Origin: Mycetocola lacteus
GTDB lineage: Bacteria > Actinomycetota > Actinomycetes > Actinomycetales > Microbacteriaceae
DNA length: 64,000 bases
Direction of reading: 5' to 3'
NCBI RefSeq assembly: GCF_003667575.1
Contig: NZ_RCUY01000005.1
Coordinates: forward strand, 124,001 to 188,000
Shown here: piece by piece, positions 24,891-33,646 of the stretch
How the letters are laid out: each line of letters starts with the position of its first letter
Position numbering within the stretch: the first letter of the stretch is position 1
Program-made: the position numbers and the translations under genes
Notes under the pieces: model-generated
Seen by the model: the letters and a program-made list of their open reading frames with translations, nothing else
The model's database searches: none
What the model was told of the DNA's origin: nothing

Positions 24891-26834
24891 CTAGGACAGC
24901 CCCACGACGGGCTGCACCACCCGGCGCTGTTCGGGTGTGTGGGCGGTGAGGAAATCAAAATCGCAACCGGTGTCGGCCTGCCCCACGTGACGGCGGTAGA
25001 GCAGCGGCCATCCACGCAGATCCGCGGGTTCGGGCTGGACCCGGGCCGCCAGACGGGCGGCTAGTTCCGCCTCAGTGAGGTCGACGTTCAGGGTGCGTGC
25101 GTCCAGGTCCAGGGCGATCAGGTCACCGGTGTGCAGGAGCCCGATGGGACCGCCGATCGCGGCCTCGGGGCTCACATGCACGATGCAGGACCCAAACGCG
25201 GTTCCGGACATTCGACCGTCGCTGATCCGCAGCATGTCGGTGACCCCCTGGGCGGCGAGTACCCGGGGAATGGGGATCACACCCCACTCGGGCATCCCCG
25301 GGGCTCCCACCGGTCCCGCGCCACTGAGGACGAGCACGGTGTCCGGGGTGACCGCCAGGTTGGGATCATGAATCTCGCGGCGCATCTGCGCGTAGCTGTG
25401 CCAGACGAGGGCCGGTCCGGTGTGTACGCGGCGCAGGTCGGGGGCGGTGGCCAGGCGGATCAAGCTGCCGCGCGGGGCCAGGTTGCCCCGCAGGACGGCG
25501 AATGCCTCGGAAGCCACGGGGTCCGTGAGTGGGCGGATAGGCCGCGCGGTTCCCGCGAGATGCCCCGGCCGGGCGGATGGCTCGTGCTCGGTATCACCGG
25601 CGGGCGCATCAAAGCCGGGAACTGGATGCGCCTCGGCACCATCGGCGGGCACAACCGGGCCGGGAGCTGGCTGCGCCTCGGTACTGTCTGCGGGCGCAAC
25701 CGAGCCGGATACTCGCTGCGCCTCGGCACCAGCGGCGGGCGCAACCAGGCTCCGCCCCGGCACCGTTTCGGCGGCGCGCAGGTGCGTGCGCCAGGGGCGT
25801 CCGTCGGCGGCGCGCAGGTCCGCGTCGACCAGAGTGTCCAGCGTGTGCAGTAGGGCGGGTGTGCCGCCCGCGCGGTCAAAGTCGGCGAGCAGTCCGGCCC
25901 CCGCGGGTTCAATGTCCGCGATGACCGGGACCTCCCGGGAAATGCGATCCAGGGTGTCCGCATCCAGGGTGATTCCCACCCGCCCGGCGAGTGCAATCAG
26001 GTGGATCACCGCATTGGGTGAGCCGCCCAGCGCACACAGCGTCACCAGCGCATTGCGGAAGGCAGACTCGGTGAGGATGCGCTGCGGTGTGTCCGCGGGG
26101 TCCGCACGCAGCACCGTCTCGGTCAGCGTGATCCCACTGCGATAGGCGGCATCGGCACGGGCCACACTGCCAGCGGCGGCCCCCGCGGTGCCCGGGAGCA
26201 TGAAGCCGAGCACCTCGGTGAGGATCGCCAGGGTCGAGGCGGTCCCCATCGTGTTGCAGGTTCCGGGACCGCAGGCGAGCGCCCGTTCAAAACTCTTCCA
26301 GGCGGCCGAATCCCGGGTGCCACTCTGCCGATCATGGTCGGCGCGCCAGAGGGCCGTACCGGTTCCCAGCCGCGCATCGTCAAGGACCCCGGCGGCACGC
26401 GGACCGCTCACCACCGCGAGGGTCGGCAGATTGGCGCTGGCCGCCCCCATCAGCGCACCGGGCAGCGACTTATCGCAGCCGGCCAGCAGGAGCAGCCCGT
26501 CCAGCGGATACGAGCGCGCGTACTCCTCCACCTCGATTGAGAGCAGGTTGCGATAGAGCATCGCCGTGGGCTTCATCAGGTCCTCGCCGAGGCTCATCAC
26601 CGGGAACACCACGGGAATACCACCGGCCTCGCGGATGCCGCGCTCGGCATCCTCCACCAGGGATCGCAGCGGGAGGTTACACGGGTTCAGCGTCGAGGAG
26701 GAGTCGGCGATCCCGATCAGCGGACGACCCGACTCCAGGTCCTCGGTCACGCCCGAGTTGCGTAGCGCGACCCGGTGCATGACCGAGATTTCGGAATCGC
26801 CAACAAACCACTCGGCACTACGCGGTGTATACAT
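24891..26834 (-). CDS. IlvD/Edd-family dehydratase, sugar-acid type, with a repeat insertion
   Basis: Iron-sulfur dehydratase. Cluster ligands are visible: DSSSTLNPCN (Cys52), LLLAGCDKSLPG (Cys120), ACGPGTCNTMGTAST (Cys193). C-terminal blocks GPVGAPGMPEWG, RISDGRMSGTAFG and HVSPEAAIGGPIGL are intact. ATG 26834 matches the family start MYTPRSAEWF. 647 residues against about 570-590 usually. The excess is a Pro/Ala/Glu-rich insertion of four 15-residue repeats in the linker. The locus (IclR, zinc dehydrogenase, lyase, glycerate kinase) points to a sugar-acid dehydratase, not the isoleucine-valine enzyme (inference). Confidence 0.88.
   Translation of the reverse strand: MYTPRSAEWFVGDSEISVMHRVALRNSGVTEDLESGRPLIGIADSSSTLNPCNLPLRSLVEDAERGIREAGGIPVVFPVMSLGEDLMKPTAMLYRNLLSIEVEEYARSYPLDGLLLLAGCDKSLPGALMGAASANLPTLAVVSGPRAAGVLDDARLGTGTALWRADHDRQSGTRDSAAWKSFERALACGPGTCNTMGTASTLAILTEVLGFMLPGTAGAAAGSVARADAAYRSGITLTETVLRADPADTPQRILTESAFRNALVTLCALGGSPNAVIHLIALAGRVGITLDADTLDRISREVPVIADIEPAGAGLLADFDRAGGTPALLHTLDTLVDADLRAADGRPWRTHLRAAETVPGRSLVAPAAGAEAQRVSGSVAPADSTEAQPAPGPVVPADGAEAHPVPGFDAPAGDTEHEPSARPGHLAGTARPIRPLTDPVASEAFAVLRGNLAPRGSLIRLATAPDLRRVHTGPALVWHSYAQMRREIHDPNLAVTPDTVLVLSGAGPVGAPGMPEWGVIPIPRVLAAQGVTDMLRISDGRMSGTAFGSCIVHVSPEAAIGGPIGLLHTGDLIALDLDARTLNVDLTEAELAARLAARVQPEPADLRGWPLLYRRHVGQADTGCDFDFLTAHTPEQRRVVQPVVGLS
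25575..25758 (-). repeat. 45-base tandem repeats in the dehydratase gene
   Basis: Four imperfect copies of a 45-base unit encoding units like VAPADSTEAQPAPGP. They form a flexible insertion between the N- and C-terminal domains of the dehydratase. Confidence 0.85.
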
Positions 26835-27077
26835 CGGGTCACTTCTCTCGGGTGGGCATCGGGGCCGGCACCGGGCACAGCACCGGTCGGGCCCCGGCAC
26901 ACCCATCGCAGCAGCGTTTGGTGGCCGGGAGGTGGACACCAGTAGACGCACCGGTAAACGATCCTCGCCGCCCCGGCGGGCCCGGGTGAACACTTCGAAT
27001 CAGCCCGCGCGGGCGGGACCTCGGCACACCGCCGCGGCATAGAGTGACCTCGGCCCAGCACCCATCAGGAGGAAACC
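26835..27077. promoter_or_regulatory. Divergent promoter region of the dehydratase and IclR genes
   Basis: A 243-base gap between divergent genes that should carry both promoters and any IclR site. No clean palindrome was found. An AGGAGG ribosome binding site precedes the IclR GTG at 27078. Confidence 0.45.
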
Positions 27078-27890
27078 GTGTCCGAACCCGCGTCGCGCCA
27101 GGGCGTCGAACGCCGTGACTACACGGTGGCCAGCGTCGCCCGCGCACTGCGCGTGGTGGACGTGGTTGCCGAAGCCGGAACCGATGGGCTGACCCTCACC
27201 GAACTCGCCCGCCTGTCCGGCATGTCCAAAAGCGCGGGCTTTGCGATCGCGCGCACGCTGGTGGACGCGGGCTATATCCGCGAGGTGCACCCCGGGCCCC
27301 GCTACCGGCTGGGCCTGACCCTGGTTCGCCTGGGTGACCGGGCGGTCGAGACACATCCGCTGACCGAGCTGGTCAAGCCCGTGCTGCACGATCTGACCCG
27401 GCGCACCCAGATGACCGCGCGGGCGGCGATCAACGATGACGGCTATCCGATGTTCATCTCCCGGGTGGATGCTCCCGGTGTGATCCGCTTCCATGCACCG
27501 ATGGGGGTGCGCGAGCTCCCCCACTCCTCCGCCGCCGGCAAGGCGATTCTTGCCCACCTGCCCGAGAGCGAGGCGATCCGCATCGCCGAGGAAACCGGGC
27601 TCCCCGCACGCACCCGCCGCACCATCACCACCGTGCCCGGGTTTTTGGAAGACCTACGCCGGACCCGCGAGCGCGGCTTCGGCATCGATGATGAGGAGGA
27701 TGAGATCGGCGTTTACTGCCTGAGCGCACCCGTATTCGGACTGCACGGGGGCGTCTTTGGTGCCCTGTCGGTCACCACCATTAAGACCGGCTCCCCCGAG
27801 CGCCGCGCGAGCGAACTGGGCGGGATCCTGCGCCGGTTTGCCGCGCAGATCACCGCGCAGATTGCCGGCCGTCCGCGGGGGCGCGACTAG
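27078..27890 (+). CDS. IclR-family transcriptional regulator
   Basis: 270 residues: N-terminal winged helix (SVARALRVVDVVAE, LTLTELARLSGMSKSAGFAI) and C-terminal IclR effector domain (AAINDDGYPMFISRVD, LPHSSAAGKAILAHLPE, EEDEIGVYCLSAPVFG). GTG start behind AGGAGG. Its stop overlaps the GTG of the zinc dehydrogenase by one base (TAGTG), so the two are co-translated. It is divergent from the IlvD/Edd-type dehydratase and likely controls this catabolic locus in response to a sugar acid or its product. Confidence 0.92.
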   Translation: MSEPASRQGVERRDYTVASVARALRVVDVVAEAGTDGLTLTELARLSGMSKSAGFAIARTLVDAGYIREVHPGPRYRLGLTLVRLGDRAVETHPLTELVKPVLHDLTRRTQMTARAAINDDGYPMFISRVDAPGVIRFHAPMGVRELPHSSAAGKAILAHLPESEAIRIAEETGLPARTRRTITTVPGFLEDLRRTRERGFGIDDEEDEIGVYCLSAPVFGLHGGVFGALSVTTIKTGSPERRASELGGILRRFAAQITAQIAGRPRGRD

Positions 27891-28864
27891 TGCGGGCGCT
27901 GCGTATCCCGCACCCCGGAACCCTGCACCTGGCCGAGGTTGCCGAGCCCGTCGCGGGTCCCGGCGAGGAGATCTTCAGGCCGCAGCTGGTGGGGCTGTGT
28001 GGAACCGACCTGGACCTGATCGATGGCCTGGTGGACCCGGCCTTTGTGCGCTATCCGCTGACCCTCGGGCACGAGTGGGTGGGGCTTGATCCCGCCGGAC
28101 GCACCGTGGTCACCGAGGGCCTGATCCCCTGCGGCACCTGCGTGCGCTGCGCCGAGGGCCGCGAAAACCTGTGCGCGACCTACGCCGAGCTGGGCTTCAC
28201 CCGGGACGGGGCGGCCGCATCGGCCGTGGCCGTGCCGCGGAGCCTGGCGCACGAGATTGCGCCGGGCATCGATCCGCTGGCCGCGGTGATCGCCGAACCC
28301 GCGAGTGTGGTCTATCGGGCCATGGAGCGCGCGATTCCCGCCTCCGGGGCGCGCATCCTGGTGATCGGAGACGGCACGATCGGTCTACTCGCCGCCGCCC
28401 TCGCCCGCGTCTGGGAGCCCGAGCGGGTAGACCTGCGCGGCCTGCGCACCGAGCAGGCGATCCTTGCCGAACACGCCGGGGTGGACCGCTTCCTCACCCG
28501 GCGCGCGGCCAAGGGCTACGACCTGGTGATCGAGGCCTCGGGCTCCCCCGCGGGCGTCGCCGCCGCGATTGCCGCGACCCGGCGCGGGGGCACCCTGGCA
28601 CTCCTCGGCTATCTGGGTCGGGATGTCCGCTTCCCTCTGGATGTGGACGCGCTGATCAACGCCGACCTCACCGTGCTGGGCAGCTTCGCCTCGACCTCGG
28701 CGTCCTGGCGCTCGGTGGTGGAGCTGATCAACGCCGGCACCCTGGATGCGGGCTGGCTGGTCACCCACCGTTTCGCGCTGACCGACTACGTGGCCGCCGT
28801 GGACGCGCTGCGCCACCCGGGCGGTGCCCGCGGCAAGATCGTGCTGGAGATCCCGCAGGGCTAA
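27890..28864 (+). CDS. Zinc-dependent medium-chain dehydrogenase
   Basis: NAD(P)-dependent polyol, sugar or threonine dehydrogenase-like protein. Catalytic-zinc residues Cys37 (GLCGTD), His61 and Glu62 (GHEW). Structural-zinc cysteines 81, 84, 87 and 95 in PCGTCVRCAEGRENLC. Rossmann motif VIGDGTIGLLAAALA. 324 residues, rather short for the family. Coupled to the IclR gene, so it probably oxidises a substrate of the same pathway. Exact substrate unknown. Confidence 0.88.
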   Translation: MRALRIPHPGTLHLAEVAEPVAGPGEEIFRPQLVGLCGTDLDLIDGLVDPAFVRYPLTLGHEWVGLDPAGRTVVTEGLIPCGTCVRCAEGRENLCATYAELGFTRDGAAASAVAVPRSLAHEIAPGIDPLAAVIAEPASVVYRAMERAIPASGARILVIGDGTIGLLAAALARVWEPERVDLRGLRTEQAILAEHAGVDRFLTRRAAKGYDLVIEASGSPAGVAAAIAATRRGGTLALLGYLGRDVRFPLDVDALINADLTVLGSFASTSASWRSVVELINAGTLDAGWLVTHRFALTDYVAAVDALRHPGGARGKIVLEIPQG

Positions 28865-29141
28865 TGAATTGAAAAGGGCATCGAGAACGTCATGTAATTT
28901 CGAGGCCAGCTTTCTCCAAAGGCACACTGTTGCATATTTAGGCTGAAGAAACGTCACGAAACCGCCCATTTAGAACTCCAAAATCTGATCGACAAGGCTT
29001 ACGTCCTCCGCCATAGGAAACAGCGATAACCGACAGAAGCGCCTTTATCTAATAGGCCAGTTCTACGCTGAAAAACGCCGCTTACAAGCTTCCAGAACAC
29101 AATCCGGATGCGGAATTGAGGCGAGATCTAGGAGAAACGCA
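28865..29141. other. AT-richer intergenic region at the edge of a low-GC island
   Basis: 277 bases with no gene. Base composition falls sharply directly after the dehydrogenase stop and stays low through the next two genes, marking a likely insertion boundary. No tRNA or direct repeat resembling an attachment site was found. Confidence 0.5.
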
Positions 29142-30113
29142 ATGAAGCGATATTGGACTACTTCCATTGTGGGAGGAGCGGCAATTGCCGCACTAATTTG
29201 CTCTATGTCCACCGCACCAGCCTTCGCCGAAGACTCCGGCGAGACAACGAACGCTATTGATGCAATTCGAGAAATTGCACCAGAAGTTCTCGAGTCAACA
29301 GCCGAACTACGTAATTCATCTGAAGACGAAAATGTTGCTGCGACCGCAGGACTCCAGCACAGCACGACTGTCGACCTACCAGGTCCAGGGCAAAACGTAA
29401 TATCTTTCAAAGATGGCTCCGACTCCATGTTTGAAGTCGAAATTCCTACTTCGGAGAAAACAACCCTTGAAAAATTTGGGGACCAGCCTGGCTATAACAA
29501 CAACGACGGCTCCACGACCGTTCCCGTAATTAAGTCTGACGGCTCCGTTCAAATCACAACGGTCCTCTCCGATGCTTCTGCCCCGTCAAAGTTTGAATAC
29601 AAGTTCGAACTTCCCGTAGGCGCTCGACTTGTCTTAAACGAACTAGACGGGAGTGTCACGATTGAAGGCGCGGATGGTGATTTTCTAGGCGGGATACTTC
29701 CCCCCTGGGCAAAAGATGCCAATGGTACAAACGTTGAGACCTCATATAAGGTTTCCGGCGATACCCTGACACAACTTGTAATTCTTGACGGGAGTGAGAC
29801 ATTCCCCGTTGTAGCCGACCCTTGGCTTGGTATTTCCCTTATCGAGCGTGTGGTGAAGACCAAAGATCCCAAGGGATTTCGCTATATGGTTTATCCGACT
29901 CCCTGGGGACGCGCTGGCGCTGGAGCTGCAGCACGATGGGCTGCGTGGGGGGAAGCTGCAGAAAAAGGGGTGCCCCGCACCGCAACTCTACAAAATCAGT
30001 TCCTCTGTCATTATGACGTCCGACCAGTGACCTCACTTAAATCTAGCTGGAACCTCGAGGCGTACACACGAGACAAAGGGTACGCAGGGTTCGTGAGGAA
30101 CAGTTGCAATTAG
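29142..30113 (+). CDS. Secreted protein with a C-terminal DUF2599-like domain
   Basis: 323 residues with a Sec signal peptide (basic MKRYW, hydrophobic core, APAFA cleavage at about 29). Then a probable beta-rich middle part and a C-terminal region with WGRAGAGAAARWAAWGEA, LQNQFLCHYDV and SSWNLEAYT ending in Cys-Asn, which resembles DUF2599. Two cysteines in this region could form a disulfide. ATG behind AGGAG. GC is much lower than in the flanks, with codons rare in the neighbours. Biochemical role unknown. Confidence 0.8.
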   Translation: MKRYWTTSIVGGAAIAALICSMSTAPAFAEDSGETTNAIDAIREIAPEVLESTAELRNSSEDENVAATAGLQHSTTVDLPGPGQNVISFKDGSDSMFEVEIPTSEKTTLEKFGDQPGYNNNDGSTTVPVIKSDGSVQITTVLSDASAPSKFEYKFELPVGARLVLNELDGSVTIEGADGDFLGGILPPWAKDANGTNVETSYKVSGDTLTQLVILDGSETFPVVADPWLGISLIERVVKTKDPKGFRYMVYPTPWGRAGAGAAARWAAWGEAAEKGVPRTATLQNQFLCHYDVRPVTSLKSSWNLEAYTRDKGYAGFVRNSCN

Positions 30114-30126
30114 GGCGGATTTTTAG

Positions 30127-30366
30127 ATGATTAGAGCAGCGTCTACATGGGCCCTCACAGTCGTGCTCGGGATCGGCACTCTCCTGCTTGGGACGGCAGC
30201 GGGAAATGCAGCCGATGAAAGCGTGGGCAGGTTTGGGACACTACATACAAATCCCTGGCTGGATGCAGCACCATGGGTCGGCATCCTGCTAACACTGACA
30301 GCGCTAACACTGGCAATTGTCTTCACCGTAGCCGCGACACCGCGCCGTCCACAAGCCTCGGCATAA
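30127..30366 (+). CDS. Small two-helix membrane protein
   Basis: 79 residues with hydrophobic stretches at about 5-28 (possibly a signal anchor) and 48-69 and a short basic C terminus. Begins 13 bases after the secreted-protein gene, so probably co-transcribed. No family recognised. It could anchor, help export of, or protect against the secreted partner; all of that is speculation. Confidence 0.65.
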   Translation: MIRAASTWALTVVLGIGTLLLGTAAGNAADESVGRFGTLHTNPWLDAAPWVGILLTLTALTLAIVFTVAATPRRPQASA

Positions 30367-30369
30367 CCC

Positions 30370-30414
30370 AAAACACCGTGTGCTCATCTCCGGGGATGGG
30401 CACACGGTGTTTTT
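30370..30414. terminator. Bidirectional rho-independent terminator
   Basis: AAAACACCGTGTGC... / ...CACACGGTGTTTT arms between the convergent small membrane gene and the ABC importer operon, flanked by A's and T's. Confidence 0.85.
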
Positions 30415-30422
30415 CGGAGTGC

Positions 30423-31226
30423 TTATTTGATACCCGAGCGCAGGAACGAGTTGATGAATCCGCGCTGACCTATCAGGAAGGCCGCGAGCAGCGGGCCGAT
30501 CACGATCACGGTACCGGCGGCCATCTTGGGGAAGTCCATGCCGGTTTCGGGGGCCAGGAAGCGCACCAGACCCACGGTGATCGGCCGGGTCTCATCCGAG
30601 GTGGCCACGATCATCGGCCAGAGGAAGTTGTTCCACTGGGTCGAGACCGACACCAGCGCGTAGGCGATGATGCTGGGTTTGGCTGCCGGCAGAAACACCT
30701 TCCAGAGGATGCCCAGACGCGAGCTGCCCTCCACCTGTGCAGCCTCGACCAGCTCATTGGGCACGGTCATAAACGCCTGGCGCAGGAAGAAGATACAGAA
30801 TGCGCTGGCCACATACGGCAGGCCGATTCCGGTGATGGTGTCCAGTAGCCCGAAGCCCGCCACGGTCCGATAGTTCTCGGACATGAACACTTCGGGGAAG
30901 ATCATCAGCTGAATCAGAACAAACACAAAGAGTGCATTCTTGAACGGGAAGGTGAACCGCGCAAACGCGTAGGCGGCGAGCGCCCCGAACACCAGCTGGG
31001 CCAGGGTGATGCCCACCACCAGCAGCGTGGTGTTGAGGTAGTACTGCCCAAACGGCGCGGCCGACCAGGCGTTTGTGAGGTTATCGAAGCCGAAGCGGCT
31101 CCCCTCGGGGGATTCCACGATCACCGAGCGCACAAACACGTACGCCAGCGGGGCGATCCAGAGCAGGCCGGCGACCCAGGCGAGAACCCGTTCGATCCGG
31201 TCCGAGGTGGTGAGGATGCGATCCAC
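30423..31226 (-). CDS. ABC sugar/glycerol-phosphate importer permease, UgpE/MalG type
   Basis: 267 residues, six predicted membrane helices, and the EAA loop (ELVEAAQVEGSSRLGILWKVFLP) that contacts the ATPase. C terminus GQRGFINSFLRSGIK is typical of MalG-like permeases. Last gene of the importer operon, eight bases after the MalF-like partner. Confidence 0.92.
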   Translation of the reverse strand: MDRILTTSDRIERVLAWVAGLLWIAPLAYVFVRSVIVESPEGSRFGFDNLTNAWSAAPFGQYYLNTTLLVVGITLAQLVFGALAAYAFARFTFPFKNALFVFVLIQLMIFPEVFMSENYRTVAGFGLLDTITGIGLPYVASAFCIFFLRQAFMTVPNELVEAAQVEGSSRLGILWKVFLPAAKPSIIAYALVSVSTQWNNFLWPMIVATSDETRPITVGLVRFLAPETGMDFPKMAAGTVIVIGPLLAAFLIGQRGFINSFLRSGIK

Positions 31227-31234
31227 TATGTCTC

Positions 31235-32158
31235 CTAGCGATAGTGGATCTTGCGATCCATCAGTCTGATCTGGATCAGGGCCAGTGCCACCAGCACGGC
31301 CACAACCACGAGTGAAATGGCGGCGGCGAACTGCGGCCAGTGCTGGGCGAAGGCCACCTTATAGATGTAGAACAGCAGCAGGTTGCTGGCGTTGTCCGGG
31401 CCGCCCTGGGTCATCACAAACACGAAGTCGACCATCTTGATCGAATCCGAGAGCGCCACGATCGCCGCAAACAGCGTGGTGGGCATCAGCAGCGGGAAGC
31501 TGACCTTCCAGAAGTGGCGGAACTTGCCGGTGCCCTCCAGCCGCGAGGCCTCCTCGAGCTCGGGGTCGATGCCCTGTAGTCCGGCGAGATAGAACAGCAT
31601 AAAGAATCCCGCCTCCTTCCAGACCATCATGACCATGAGCGAGGGCAGCACCAGGCCGGGATCGCCCAGCCAGTCGGGGGTGGGCAGGCCCACGGCACCG
31701 AGGATCGAGTTGATCACGCCGATGTTGGGCTGGTAGAAGTACATCCAGATCACCGCCACGGCAACCATCGGGAGGATCGCCGGGGCAAACACGCCAGCGC
31801 GCAGGAAGCCGCGGCCGCGCACGTTCTGGTGCAGCAGGACCGCGAGCAGCATCGCCAGGCCGAGGGACACCGGAACGGTGATCAGCGAGAACAGGAAGTT
31901 GTTGCCCAGGGCCTTCAGGAAGACGTCATCGGTGGCCAGGCGGGCGTAGTTATCGAGGGTAAACCCGTCGCCACGGCGGGGCTGGGTGCTGGCGATGATC
32001 GAGCCGATCAGTGGCTTCACCGTGAACAGCGCCAGGAAGATGAAGGCGGGGAGGAGCAGGAAATAGGCGAAGCCGGCATCCGGGAGTTTGCGGGCGGCGC
32101 GGAGGGGATTCCACGACGAACGTTCAGTCGGAGGCGCGACTGCGGGGGCGTCGGTCAT
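31235..32158 (-). CDS. ABC sugar/glycerol-phosphate importer permease, UgpA/MalF type
   Basis: 307 residues from ATG 32158 (MTDAPAVAPPTERSSWN); the frame is open further upstream, but that part overlaps the end of the binding-protein gene and is not family-like. Six membrane helices, EAA loop LEEASRLEGTGKFRHFWKVSFP, and FVMTQGGPDNASNLLLFYIY, characteristic of carbohydrate permeases. Pairs with the MalG-like subunit. Confidence 0.92.
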   Translation of the reverse strand: MTDAPAVAPPTERSSWNPLRAARKLPDAGFAYFLLLPAFIFLALFTVKPLIGSIIASTQPRRGDGFTLDNYARLATDDVFLKALGNNFLFSLITVPVSLGLAMLLAVLLHQNVRGRGFLRAGVFAPAILPMVAVAVIWMYFYQPNIGVINSILGAVGLPTPDWLGDPGLVLPSLMVMMVWKEAGFFMLFYLAGLQGIDPELEEASRLEGTGKFRHFWKVSFPLLMPTTLFAAIVALSDSIKMVDFVFVMTQGGPDNASNLLLFYIYKVAFAQHWPQFAAAISLVVVAVLVALALIQIRLMDRKIHYR

Positions 32159-32246
32159 GACGGGTGGCAGCCTTTGGTTCGAGGGTGTTCGGGGCGGACC
32201 GGGAGGGCCCGCCCCGAACGGGGTGTGGGGTGGTGCGAGTGGGGTG

Positions 32247-33560
32247 TTACTTGTGCTCGGCCAGAATCTTGGTGATGTCTGCCTGAGCCTTGGTGAGTGC
32301 TTCCTTGGCGTCGGCACCGTTCAGCAGGACCGACTGCAGGGCCGGAGCCAGGGTCTGGTAGACCACACGGTCACGATCCAGGGTCGACATCTCGGGGATG
32401 GCGTCGGCAACGGCGTCGTGAGCGGCGATAGCCTGCGGGAACTTCTTCACGTGGGCAACCATGGCGGGGTCGTTCCAGGCTGCGTCCGAGGTCGCGATGT
32501 AGCCGGACTTGACGGACACGTCGGCGGCGCGCTCGGGGGTGGTGAGGAACTTCGCCAGGGTGACGGCTGCCTCGCGCTGCTTGTCGGAGACACCCTCGTT
32601 GAAGAGCATCAGGCTGCCACCACCGGTGGGTGCGCCGGCGGCAACGTCCTTGGGCAGTGCGGACACGCCCCAGTCGAAGGTAGCCTTGTCCTGGATGGTG
32701 CCCATGCGGCCCGAGGTGGTCCACAGCATGGCGGTCTGGCCGGCGAGGAAGTCATCGGTCGAGGTGGACCAGGCGACCTCGGTGCTCGGGGCGATACCCT
32801 CGGCACCCAGCGAGGCCCAGAACTCCAGAGCCTTCACGTTCTCCGGGGTGTCCAGGGTGACCTTGGTGCCGTCGGCGTTGCTGATTGCGCCGTCGCCACC
32901 GGCCTGCTGGACCAGTGCCTGGTACAGCCAGTAGGCGGTACCGGTGGAGGTGGGGATGAACAGACCGTACTTGGATCCGCCCTTCTCCTGGGTGGCGCGG
33001 GCGGCATCCAGCAGCTCACTGCGGGTGGCCGGACCGTGCTCGGGGTCGAGGCCCGCCTTGGTGAAGTAGTCCTTGTTCCAGTACTGGACGATGGTCGAGC
33101 GTGCGAAGGGCACACCCCACACGTGGCCCTCACTGTCGGTGGAGTTCTTCATGAACTGCGGGTAGAAGCCGTCGAGCCACTTCTTGCTCTCGTCGTCCTT
33201 GAGGTAGTCATCCCAGCTGGAGATCGCGTCGCGCTCAACCAGGTCGAGGACGAAGGTCTGGTCCATGATGGCCAGGGCGGGGGCCTTGCCGCCATCGATC
33301 GCAGTGTTGACCGCGGTGAGGGTCTGGTCGTAGTCGCCCGAGTAGACGCCCTTGACCTTGATCTTGGGGTGCTCGGCGGCAAATTCCTTGAGGTAGCCGT
33401 CGATCAGGGTGCCCAGGGTGCCCACCTGGTCGGGGTAGTAAAACTCGATGCTTACCTCTTCGTCGGCCTGTGCGGGCGCCGAGCAACCGGTCAGCACAAC
33501 GGCGAATGCGAGTGCGGCACCGGCCGTGGCAAGAAGCTTCTTGCGGATCGGGGAAGACAT
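32247..33560 (-). CDS. ABC importer substrate-binding lipoprotein, UgpB-like
   Basis: 437 residues. Lipoprotein signal with lipobox LTGC (Cys about 26). Family 1 solute-binding fold: VSIEFYYPDQVGTLGTLIDG, AIDGGKAPALAIMDQT, GVPFARSTIVQYWNKDYF, KAGLDPEHGP and a C-terminal GGGSLMLFNEG block. The pattern of the N-terminal half is closest to sn-glycerol-3-phosphate binding proteins, but related disaccharide binders cannot be excluded. Lies between the ATPase and permease genes. Confidence 0.9.
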   Translation of the reverse strand: MSSPIRKKLLATAGAALAFAVVLTGCSAPAQADEEVSIEFYYPDQVGTLGTLIDGYLKEFAAEHPKIKVKGVYSGDYDQTLTAVNTAIDGGKAPALAIMDQTFVLDLVERDAISSWDDYLKDDESKKWLDGFYPQFMKNSTDSEGHVWGVPFARSTIVQYWNKDYFTKAGLDPEHGPATRSELLDAARATQEKGGSKYGLFIPTSTGTAYWLYQALVQQAGGDGAISNADGTKVTLDTPENVKALEFWASLGAEGIAPSTEVAWSTSTDDFLAGQTAMLWTTSGRMGTIQDKATFDWGVSALPKDVAAGAPTGGGSLMLFNEGVSDKQREAAVTLAKFLTTPERAADVSVKSGYIATSDAAWNDPAMVAHVKKFPQAIAAHDAVADAIPEMSTLDRDRVVYQTLAPALQSVLLNGADAKEALTKAQADITKILAEHK

Positions 33561-33646
33561 GGGAAATAGGGTCCTTTCTGGAACCTTGTGGATGGGTTGT
33601 GATTGAAGGTGTTGCGGGGAGGAAAAGTTTTGGGGCGCGGGCCGGA

